From Pseudomonadota bacterium (GTDB lineage: Bacteria > Pseudomonadota > Alphaproteobacteria > Rhizobiales > Hyphomicrobiaceae): 13,584 nt of DNA. A program made the position numbers and the translations under genes. Location of the stretch: the NCBI GenBank assembly GCA_021816505.1, contig JAKAXS010000026.1, positions 1 through 13,584 of the forward strand. Direction: 5' to 3'. Shown piece by piece: positions 6,058-12,351 of this stretch. The notes below the pieces were generated by a model. The model did no database searches, had not been told where the DNA came from, and saw only the letters and a program-made list of their open reading frames with translations. The stretch's first letter is position 1. Every line of letters starts with the position of its first letter.

Positions 6058-7527
6058 ATGCAGAGCAAACACTTCATCGATGGCCAGTGGCGGGAGTCGG
6101 CCGGGGGCGGGCTGCTCGACGTCATCAATCCGGCGACCGAGCAGGTGTTCCACCAGGTCGCGGCGGGAAATGCCGCGGATGTCGACGCCGCCGTTGCGGC
6201 CGCCAAGGCGGCAATGCAGGGACCGTGGCGCCGGACCACGGGCAAGGACCGCGCGAAAATCCTGCGCGCCATCGCCGAGGCCATCACGTCCGAGCAGCAG
6301 GCCCTGGCCGAGATCGAGGTGCGCGACAACGGCAAGCCGCTGCCCGAAGCGCTGGGCGACATCGGCGACGCTGCCTATTGTTTCAACCTCTACGCCACCT
6401 ACGCCGAAGAGCTGGACGCCCGGCAAGGCAGCAGGATCGAGGTGCCCGACGCCCGCTTCGACTGCCGCTTGAAGTACATGCCGGTAGGTGTCGCCGGCCT
6501 CATCGTGCCGTGGAACTATCCGCTGCTGATGGCCGCGTGGAAGGTCGCGCCGGCCATCGCCGCCGGCTGCACGATGGTGCTGAAGCCCTCCGAATTCACG
6601 CCGCTGACTGCACTGGAGCTGGCGCGGATCGCGCACGCGGCTGGCCTGCCGAACGGCGTGCTCAACGTCGTCACGGGTTATGGCCGCGATACCGGCGCAC
6701 GGCTCGCCCTGCACCAGGACGTGCGCAAGCTGGCCTTCACCGGCTCGGTGGCAACGGGTATTTCCGTGGCGACGGCTGCGGCTCAGGACATCAAGAGCGT
6801 CAGCCTGGAACTCGGTGGCAAGTCCCCCATCGTCGTGTTCGACGATGCGGATGTCGAGCAGGTGGTGGAATGGACCATGTTCGGCATCTTCTGGAACCAG
6901 GGGCAGGTGTGCAGCGCCACCTCGCGCATGATCGTGGAGCAGGGCATCGCCCCCAAACTGATCGACCGGCTGTCGGCCGAGGCGAAGAAGATCACCATCG
7001 GCGACGGCATGAAGGACGGCACGCTTCTCGGTCCGCTCGTCAGCGCGCAGCAGCACAAGAAGGTGACCGGCTACATCGAGACCGGACGGGGCGAGGCGAC
7101 GCTCGTGACGGGCGGTGGCCGGCCGGCGCATCTCAACACCGGCTACTTCGTCGAGCCGACGATCTTCGCCGACGTGAAGCCCTCGGCGCGCATCTGGAAC
7201 GAGGAGATCTTTGGCCCCGTGCTTGCGGTGACGACGTTCAAGAGCGAGGACGAGGCGGTCGCGCTCGCCAACACCAGCGAGTTCGGTCTCGCCGCCGCCG
7301 TGATGTCGGCCGATCTCGCCCGCGCCGAACGCGTGGCCGATGCGTTCGAGGCCGGCGTGTGCTGGATCAACTGTTCGCAACCCAACTTCCTCGAACCGCC
7401 GTGGGGCGGCATGAAGAAGAGCGGCGTCGGCCGCGAACTGGGCACCTGGGGCCTGAACAACTTCCTCGAACCGAAGCAGGTGCTCACCTACAAGAGCACC
7501 GAGCCCTGGGGCTGGTACCTGAAGTAG
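6058..7527 (+). CDS. NAD(P)-dependent betaine/amino-aldehyde dehydrogenase (ALDH10-like)
   Basis: A 489-residue aldehyde dehydrogenase that would oxidise an aldehyde to its acid with NAD(P)+ in the cytoplasm. Catalytic residues are present: PWNYP (Asn153), VLKPSE (Lys176), FTGSVATG (227-234), LELGGK (Glu251) and the nucleophile Cys285 in GQVCSATSR. Several blocks resemble the plant betaine/amino-aldehyde dehydrogenases (ALDH10) more than general bacterial ALDHs: INCSQPNF, PPWGGMKKSG, and the C-terminal EPWGWYLK. Against spinach BADH the four aromatic-box positions all align (Tyr154, Trp161, Trp279, Trp449). The residue equivalent to Ala441 is Val434, so betaine aldehyde versus amino-aldehydes such as 3-aminopropanal or 4-aminobutanal cannot be decided. 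The ATG at 6058 follows a G-rich stretch (GGGGG, six bases upstream). No choline dehydrogenase or transporter lies next to it in the window. Confidence 0.9.
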   Translation: MQSKHFIDGQWRESAGGGLLDVINPATEQVFHQVAAGNAADVDAAVAAAKAAMQGPWRRTTGKDRAKILRAIAEAITSEQQALAEIEVRDNGKPLPEALGDIGDAAYCFNLYATYAEELDARQGSRIEVPDARFDCRLKYMPVGVAGLIVPWNYPLLMAAWKVAPAIAAGCTMVLKPSEFTPLTALELARIAHAAGLPNGVLNVVTGYGRDTGARLALHQDVRKLAFTGSVATGISVATAAAQDIKSVSLELGGKSPIVVFDDADVEQVVEWTMFGIFWNQGQVCSATSRMIVEQGIAPKLIDRLSAEAKKITIGDGMKDGTLLGPLVSAQQHKKVTGYIETGRGEATLVTGGGRPAHLNTGYFVEPTIFADVKPSARIWNEEIFGPVLAVTTFKSEDEAVALANTSEFGLAAAVMSADLARAERVADAFEAGVCWINCSQPNFLEPPWGGMKKSGVGRELGTWGLNNFLEPKQVLTYKSTEPWGWYLK

Positions 7528-7568
7528 GCGCGGGAGTCGATCGACGCCGCTGCAGATTCGCGCCGCCG

Positions 7569-7606
7569 CGTAGGTTGGGTCGAGCCCCCTTTGCGAGACC
7601 CAACGC
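7569..7606 (+). repeat. REP-like palindromic repeat, copy 1
   Basis: GTTGGGTC (7574-7581) pairs with GACCCAAC (7597-7604), an 8-bp stem with a 15-base loop, introduced by CGTAGG. The ten bases CGTAGGTTGG (7569-7578) recur on the opposite strand at 9295-9304 in a second palindromic unit. Layout and sequence fit short extragenic palindromes spread in many proteobacterial genomes. It lies 41 bases after the aldehyde dehydrogenase stop and could also protect or end that transcript. Confidence 0.55.
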
Positions 7607-7632
7607 GTTCTAGGTGGCGCCGTGAAGTTGGA

Positions 7633-7652
7633 TCGCGCGAGGCTCCGCGCGA
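7633..7652. terminator. GC-rich hairpin downstream of the aldehyde dehydrogenase gene
   Basis: TCGCGCG (7633-7639) and CGCGCGA (7646-7652) form a perfect 7-bp stem with a 6-base loop, about 105 bases after the aldehyde dehydrogenase stop. A T-run does not follow, so termination is only a possibility. The rest of the 290-base gap (7528-7817) holds the REP-like unit at 7569-7606, a small dyad GCAAC-6-GTTGC (7699-7714) and the upstream region of the TPR gene. Confidence 0.3.
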
Positions 7653-7742
7653 CCTGTCTCGCGTCGATCGCTGCCAATTTGTGAAGGATCACTCATCGGC
7701 AACTTCGCCGTTGCGAGATTGTCGTGCGCCTCAACGAACGCC

Positions 7743-7786
7743 TTGACAGAAACCCACGCCGCGATGATCCATTAACGCATTGTTTA
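7743..7786 (+). promoter_or_regulatory. Possible promoter and CtrA-like site upstream of the TPR gene
   Basis: A perfect TTGACA lies at 7743-7748, but the hexamer 17 bases on (GATCCA) is a poor -10. Just downstream, TTAA-N7-TTTA (7772-7786) differs by one base from the alphaproteobacterial CtrA consensus TTAA-N7-TTAA. Both calls rest on short matches in an AT-rich patch and are tentative. Confidence 0.25.
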
Positions 7787-7817
7787 CCTTTTTCAGTGCG
7801 TGGCGTCGGGGTGCGGG

Positions 7818-8855
7818 ATGGAACTTCTCAATCAATACGGCGAACAGATCGCCAATATGCTTCAGTGGTTGTCGAATCCGGAAACTACGATCCCAGTAGT
7901 CAAACTGCTGCAAGGCTTGGCGGCGGTCGTCGGCGCGCTGATATCATCACTCGGTTTTTACAAGGCGTGGCGGTACGCCGAAAGCAAGCTGGGGGAACGG
8001 CTTTCTGAATTTCTAGCGAAGGAAGAAAGCAAGCTTGAGGCGGCGCGTCGGGCTGCCCGTGACATCCAGCAATCAAAGCCCGCTGTGAAGCAGGATCTGC
8101 CAACGATATTTTCCAATCGTGAACTCCACGGTGCGCTAAAGCACGTCCGTAAAGGCCGCTTGCCAAGTGCCGAGGCTCTTCTTTCTGAATCTCTAGCTAA
8201 GTGTCAGGATCGCGAAAACAAGGCACACGCGAAGGCTCGACTTCACGGCCGGCAGAGAGCAGTTGCCAATCTATTGCTGGGCGCTATTGCGGATCAACGA
8301 CGTGATCACCAGAAGGCCCTTGCCTACTTCCAGGCCGCTCACGAGTTTGATGAGCACGATCTGGAAGCTCAAGAGTACGTCGGGCTACAGCATTTGAAGC
8401 TGGGGAACTCAATTCAAGCATTGGTGGAGTTCTCAAAGCTTGCGGCCGCCGCCGATTCAGCAGGAAACTTCGCCGCGAAAGCGCGCGCACTTAGGTATTG
8501 TGGGCGAGCACACGAAGCGTTGCCTACTCCCTCATACTACAACGCCAATGTCGCCTATCGCGACGCGATCCAAGCTTTTCCCGAAGGAAGCTCAATTTTG
8601 GACGTGGCTTACGTTCACGAGCTTCGCGGGAAGGCCAACATCAAGCTAAAAAATCGGATTCAGGCAAACTCCAGCTTAATGAATGCGCTCACCCGATACT
8701 CCAGCCTGGGACAGGCAAAGAATTCGTCAGCAGGCGATGCCAAAGAAGGCGTGAAGAGGATCCACGAAGCGCTATCCGAACTCCAGCAACTTGTGACTAG
8801 TCCACAATTACCTAACGGCGGAACAGTGGTTGCTCCGCCCCCGCAATCAAATTGA
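7818..8855 (+). CDS. Membrane-anchored TPR-repeat protein of unknown function
   Basis: A 345-residue protein. Residues about 25-47 are a hydrophobic segment (IPVVKLLQGLAAVVGALIS), likely an N-terminal membrane anchor. About 55-85 is charged and helical, possibly coiled coil. From about 100 to 295 several tetratricopeptide-like helix pairs follow, clearest at 103-130, 148-178 (LLGAIADQRRDHQKALAYFQ), 183-212 and 262-294. The tail is Pro-rich. TPRs bind partner proteins; no enzyme motif is seen, so the role is unknown. The ATG at 7818 is preferred, with GGGG upstream; a GTG at 7800 would add six residues. Base composition is clearly lower in GC than its neighbours (about 48-57% in three lines counted by hand, against 68% in a line of the aldehyde dehydrogenase gene). 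This suggests recent transfer. It ends 19 bases from the convergent small membrane protein gene. Confidence 0.75.
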   Translation: MELLNQYGEQIANMLQWLSNPETTIPVVKLLQGLAAVVGALISSLGFYKAWRYAESKLGERLSEFLAKEESKLEAARRAARDIQQSKPAVKQDLPTIFSNRELHGALKHVRKGRLPSAEALLSESLAKCQDRENKAHAKARLHGRQRAVANLLLGAIADQRRDHQKALAYFQAAHEFDEHDLEAQEYVGLQHLKLGNSIQALVEFSKLAAAADSAGNFAAKARALRYCGRAHEALPTPSYYNANVAYRDAIQAFPEGSSILDVAYVHELRGKANIKLKNRIQANSSLMNALTRYSSLGQAKNSSAGDAKEGVKRIHEALSELQQLVTSPQLPNGGTVVAPPPQSN

Positions 8856-8874
8856 ATCAACACGTTCGTGTCGA

Positions 8875-9222
8875 TCAGACGCCGAGATAAGACCGCAACA
8901 CCAGCCCCACACCATAAGCGCCGCCGCTGGCGAGTAGCGCGTTCATCGCGCTCTGCAGCATCGTTGCGTTGGTGGCGTCGCTGAGGCCGAGCGCCTTGCC
9001 GCGACGGTAAAGCCCGGCGTGCTCTGCCTGCGAGATCGAAACGAGTGCTACTGCAGTCAGCGCTACGGCCCAGAGGCCAACACCTGCATAGCCGCTCAGC
9101 GCGGCGGCGAATATTGCCGTGTAGGCAATCATGGACGTACCCCGTGTCGCCGTCACGCGCACGGGAACGACGGCTGAACGCTCACCTATGGCTGAGTCGC
9201 GGTTGCGGGAGTCGATGCCCAT
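8875..9222 (-). CDS. Small hydrophobic membrane protein, hypothetical
   Basis: A 115-residue protein not recognised as a named family. Residues 1-30 are polar. About 31-62 (MIAYTAIFAAALSGYAGVGL onward) can form two membrane helices, a short charged loop HAGLYRRGKALG follows, and about 90-111 is a third hydrophobic segment ending LRSYLGV. Third codon positions are GC-rich across the frame, including the first 30 codons, which supports coding. The ATG at 9222 has no ribosome-binding site. The ATG at 9132, giving 85 residues that begin at the first helix, has GGGG seven bases upstream and may be the true start. It stands alone, convergent with the TPR gene. Confidence 0.6.
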   Translation of the reverse strand: MGIDSRNRDSAIGERSAVVPVRVTATRGTSMIAYTAIFAAALSGYAGVGLWAVALTAVALVSISQAEHAGLYRRGKALGLSDATNATMLQSAMNALLASGGAYGVGLVLRSYLGV

Positions 9223-9268
9223 GTGTGTAAGGTGTGGACGAACGTGAGAATATCAAGCCCTGCAGTGG

Positions 9269-9305
9269 CTTAGGTTCGATCGCGCTACGCCGGACCAACC
9301 TACGT
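9269..9305 (-). repeat. REP-like palindromic repeat, copy 2 (inverted)
   Basis: TAGGTT (9271-9276) pairs with AACCTA (9297-9302) around an inner GCG-CTA-CGC (9282-9290). On the minus strand it begins CGTAGGTTGG, identical over ten bases to the plus-strand start of the unit at 7569. The two units point at each other across the TPR and small membrane protein genes. Confidence 0.5.
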
Positions 9306-9317
9306 TGTGAGCGCGTT

Positions 9318-9439
9318 CCCTCTCCCCGTCCTTTACGGGGAGAGGGTTAGGGTGAGGGGCAGGTTCTCGCCGCAGCGCAAGTTGCTGCCCCTCACCCCAA
9401 CCCTCTCCCCATCGCAAGTGCAGGGCGATGGGGAGAGGG
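9318..9439. repeat. Three-hairpin inverted-repeat element
   Basis: Three nested or adjacent stems fold by hand. CCCTCTCCCCGT (9318-9329) pairs perfectly with ACGGGGAGAGGG (9335-9346). The 20-base arms 9343-9362 and 9385-9404 pair with one mismatch. CCCTCTCCCCATCGC (9401-9415) pairs perfectly with GCGATGGGGAGAGGG (9425-9439). The outermost ten bases (CCCTCTCCCC and GGGGAGAGGG) are also complementary, giving the element terminal inverted repeats. The CCCTCTCCCC/CCCTCACCC wording is familiar from widespread intergenic repeats of proteobacteria. It lies 93 bases downstream of the aminopeptidase stop, so it may also act as a transcript end or RNA stabiliser. Confidence 0.75.
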
Positions 9440-9531
9440 AGCTACGCTCTACACCCGCCGCGCAAGCCCCACCGGTGCGCACGCCCGTCGTGCCGGGGAA
9501 CGTGATGCGTAACGCTCTTCAGACGTGTCGC

Positions 9532-11367
9532 CTACCCGATCTCCGCCGTGGCCTGTTCCAGCCAGACGCGCGTTTCCGGATCGACTTCGCGGCCGATCAC
9601 GTCGCGCACTGCGGCGTGGTAGGCGTTGAGCCATGCCAGCTCGGCCGGAGACAGCATCTCCGCCACGACGAGCCGTCGGTCGATCGGCACCAGCGTCAGC
9701 GTCTCGAACGCCATCATCTCGCGGTCTCCGCCGGAAACCTTGACCGGTTTCTTCACCAGCACCAGGTTCTCGATGCGGATGCCGTAGGCGCCTTCCTTGT
9801 AATAGCCGGGCTCGTTGGAGCAGATCATGCCCGGCTCCAGTACGGCCATGCCCGCGCGCGAGATCGATTGCGGCCCTTCGTGCACCGACAGATAGCTGCC
9901 GACGCCGTGGCCCGTCCCGTGATCGTAGTCGAGCCCCGCCTCCCACAGCGCGCGCCGTGCGAACGGGTCGAGGTCGATCCCGCGCGTACCCTTGGGGAAC
10001 ACCGCCGTCGCGATGCCGATATGCCCCTTCAACACCAGCGTGAAGCGCTCGCACATCTCGCGCGACGGCGTGCCGATAGCGATCGTGAGGGTTACATCGG
10101 TGGTCCCGTCCAGATACTGCGCGCCGCTGTCCAGCAGGAACAGTTCGCCGGACTTCAGCTTGCGGTTCGTCTTGCGCGACACGCGATAGTGAACGATCGC
10201 GCCGTTCGGCCCGGCGCCGGAAATCGTGTCGAACGAGATCTCCTTCAGCGCCTGCGTTTTCGACCGCTCGGTCTCCAACTGCGTGACCGCCTCGATTTCG
10301 TCGATCGTCCCGGTCGGCGCCTCGCGATCGAGCCAGGCCAGATAACGCGCCAAGGCCGCGCCGTCGCGCACGTGGGCCGTGCGCGCGCCCGAGATCTCCG
10401 TCTTGTTCTTCACTGCCTTCAGCGCCGTGCACGGGTCGGTACCCGCGGCGTAGCTCTTGGCGCCGCCGAGCGCGCGCGCAAACCAGAACGCAGCCGAACC
10501 ATTGTCCAGCCGCACGCGCTTCTTGGATTTCTTCAGTGCCGCCACGCGATCCTTCAGAGCATCCGGCGGGCTCAGCTTCGCAACGGCGGCCAGATGCGCC
10601 TTCGCGTCGCGGTCCAGCTTCTCCGGTGCGATAAAGATCTCCGGCTTGCCCTTCGCCGGCACGATGGCGAACGCCAGCGGCACCGGATTGTGGGCGATGT
10701 CTGAACCGCGGATGTTGAAGAGCCAGGCGATGCTGTCGGGCAGCGTCAGGATCACCGCATCCTGGTCCGCATCGGAGAGACCTTTCTGCACGTGCTGCAG
10801 CTTCTCCTCGGCGCTGCGTCCGGCGAAACGCTGCGGGTGCACGATGACGGGAGCGGTGGGAGGCGCCGGCCGCGCCTTGCCCCACACCTTGTCCACCAGA
10901 TTGCGGGGCAACGGCTTCAGCTTGATGCCCTTCGGCTTCAACTGGCTTTCCAGCTGCACGACCGCGGAGATCGAATGAAGCCAAGGGTCGAACCCAACCG
11001 AACCGCCGCGTGGCAGCTTTTCGATCAGCCAGCCGGAGACTTTGTCACGCCCGAAGCCTGGGAACTCGAACAGCGACGCATCGCACTCGGCGCGCACCTG
11101 CACCGTGTAGCGCCCATCGACGAACACCGCCGCGGACTTCGCGCCGATGGCTGCGATGCCCGCGCTGCCGGAGAATCCCGTCAGCCAATTCAGCCGGTCG
11201 GCGTATGGCGCGACGTACTCGCCCTGGTGCTCGTCGGAGCGTGGGACGAGCAACACATCGATCTTGGCGGCTGCCATCACGGCGCGCAGGGCGCTCACGC
11301 GCTCGGCTGTCGCGGCCGGAGTTCCCCCGGCTTCGAACGTCTGGAACATCGGCGTCTCTGTCTTCAT
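9532..11367 (-). CDS. Xaa-Pro aminopeptidase (aminopeptidase P, M24B)
   Basis: A 611-residue cytoplasmic metallopeptidase that removes an N-terminal residue preceding proline. It has the three-domain layout of the long aminopeptidase P type (about 600 residues, like eukaryotic XPNPEP1) rather than the shorter E. coli PepP (about 440): two creatinase-like N-terminal domains (about 25-160 and 175-320) and a C-terminal pita-bread catalytic domain (about 325-540), then a C-terminal extension. All five metal ligands are visible: Asp413 in LLDSGAQY, Asp424 in GTTDVT, His487 in HGTGHGVG, Glu519 in NEPGYY and Glu533 in RIENL. Accessory His393 (IVHYR) and His496 (VHEGP) are also present. The ATG at 11367 is chosen, with AGGA ten bases upstream; TTG at 11373 and ATG at 11349 are alternatives. 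It lies 93 bases downstream of prmA on the same strand. Confidence 0.93.
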   Translation of the reverse strand: MKTETPMFQTFEAGGTPAATAERVSALRAVMAAAKIDVLLVPRSDEHQGEYVAPYADRLNWLTGFSGSAGIAAIGAKSAAVFVDGRYTVQVRAECDASLFEFPGFGRDKVSGWLIEKLPRGGSVGFDPWLHSISAVVQLESQLKPKGIKLKPLPRNLVDKVWGKARPAPPTAPVIVHPQRFAGRSAEEKLQHVQKGLSDADQDAVILTLPDSIAWLFNIRGSDIAHNPVPLAFAIVPAKGKPEIFIAPEKLDRDAKAHLAAVAKLSPPDALKDRVAALKKSKKRVRLDNGSAAFWFARALGGAKSYAAGTDPCTALKAVKNKTEISGARTAHVRDGAALARYLAWLDREAPTGTIDEIEAVTQLETERSKTQALKEISFDTISGAGPNGAIVHYRVSRKTNRKLKSGELFLLDSGAQYLDGTTDVTLTIAIGTPSREMCERFTLVLKGHIGIATAVFPKGTRGIDLDPFARRALWEAGLDYDHGTGHGVGSYLSVHEGPQSISRAGMAVLEPGMICSNEPGYYKEGAYGIRIENLVLVKKPVKVSGGDREMMAFETLTLVPIDRRLVVAEMLSPAELAWLNAYHAAVRDVIGREVDPETRVWLEQATAEIG

Positions 11368-11460
11368 CGGCAATCAATCCTGGACCGGACGTTCAGATAT
11401 GACGCCGGGCCGCTGCGTGCGCAATCCTTCTCGGGAGGAGTCGGCCCCAGGCACCAAGCG

Positions 11461-12351
11461 CTAACGCCGTTGCAGCGTCAGCGTGGACCAGCCGAGGATG
11501 CGTCGATGGGCGATCAGCCTGAAATCGCTGGCGACATAAGCCGCGATGACCTCCGGCGCCTGCGGCACCAGCAACCCGGACAGCACCAGCATCCCACCCG
11601 GTGCGACGGCCGGTCGAATGTCGCGTGCCAGCGCCACGAGCGGCCCCGCCAGGATGTTGGCGATGAACAGGTCGAATTGCCCCGCGCGCCGCAGCTGGGG
11701 ATCGTTGAGCCCGTCCGCCACCAGCGCCGCAATGCGCCCCGCGACGCCGTTGAGCTGCATGTTCTGCCGCGCCACCACGATCGATTGCGCGTCGAGGTCG
11801 CTGGCGAAGATGCGCGCGTGCGGCAGCATGCGGGCCGTCGCGATGGCCAGCACGCCGGAGCCGCAGCCGAGATCCATGACGTTGCGAAACTGCCGCCGTC
11901 GCGTCAGCTGGTCGATGGCGGAGAGGCAGCCGTACGTCGTCGCGTGATGCGCCGTGCCGAAAGCCTCGCCCGCGTCGATCAATATTGCGTTCGGTCCCCG
12001 CGCCACGCGGCCCGCATCGTGACTGCCGTGCACGGTGAACCGGCCTGCCGCGACCGGCGGCAGCGCCGCCTGCGACATGGCCACCCAGTTCAGTTCCTCG
12101 ACCGGCGCCACGTCGAGCGCAGGCACGGGAGCGGCAACGATCGCGCCCAGTTCCTCGGCAAGCGCCGCGGTGTCGGGTGCATCGTCATAGTAGGCTTCGA
12201 TGCGCCAGGTCGGCGCAGCACCGTTCGCGCCGGGTTGCTCGAACAGGGTCAGCGCGTGCGGCGCTTGCACCACCAGTTCCTGCAGGGCGCCGGCGAGCGA
12301 GCGCGCGGCATCGCGGTCGGAAATATCGCACGTCAGCTTGTAAGTGGTCAC
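11461..12351 (-). CDS. prmA: Ribosomal protein L11 methyltransferase
   Basis: A 296-residue SAM-dependent methyltransferase that methylates ribosomal protein L11, close to the length of E. coli PrmA (293). The N-terminal substrate-recognition domain (about 1-100) is followed by LPPVAAGRFTVHGS (97-110), the PrmA signature GEAFGTAHHATT (128-139; the usual form has GTGxH), motif I MDLGCGSGVLAI (159-170), acidic SAM-ribose residue Asp185 in ASDLDAQS, and ANILAGPL (231-238). The start is GTG at 12351, whose GTGA overlaps the TGA stop of the upstream gene (12348-12350), implying translational coupling. The longer frame to 12435 adds a low-quality arginine-rich stretch that lies wholly inside the upstream gene. 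The aminopeptidase gene follows. Confidence 0.94.
   Translation of the reverse strand: MTTYKLTCDISDRDAARSLAGALQELVVQAPHALTLFEQPGANGAAPTWRIEAYYDDAPDTAALAEELGAIVAAPVPALDVAPVEELNWVAMSQAALPPVAAGRFTVHGSHDAGRVARGPNAILIDAGEAFGTAHHATTYGCLSAIDQLTRRRQFRNVMDLGCGSGVLAIATARMLPHARIFASDLDAQSIVVARQNMQLNGVAGRIAALVADGLNDPQLRRAGQFDLFIANILAGPLVALARDIRPAVAPGGMLVLSGLLVPQAPEVIAAYVASDFRLIAHRRILGWSTLTLQRR

Larger units (their letters stand above)
9223..9531. other. Gene-free stretch filled with palindromic repeats
   Basis: These 309 bases hold no convincing gene. They contain the second REP-like unit and the large three-hairpin element listed separately. The part at 9223-9268 should contain the promoter of the small membrane protein gene (minus strand), but no clear boxes were found. 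The part at 9440-9531 shows nothing notable before the aminopeptidase stop. Confidence 0.6.

Noticed and set aside
5881..7692. 603-codon minus-strand frame opposite the aldehyde dehydrogenase gene
   Set aside because: It is His/Arg/Gly-rich without recognisable domains, and it covers a gene with a complete set of catalytic motifs and overlaps the dapE start region.
9318..9439. CRISPR-like array suggested by recurring CCCTCTCCCC blocks
   Set aside because: The blocks are arms of inverted repeats, not direct repeats with equal spacers, and there are no cas genes.
9449..10984. 511-codon minus-strand frame inside the aminopeptidase gene
   Set aside because: It is the second frame of the M24 gene, with no metal ligands or other family motifs.
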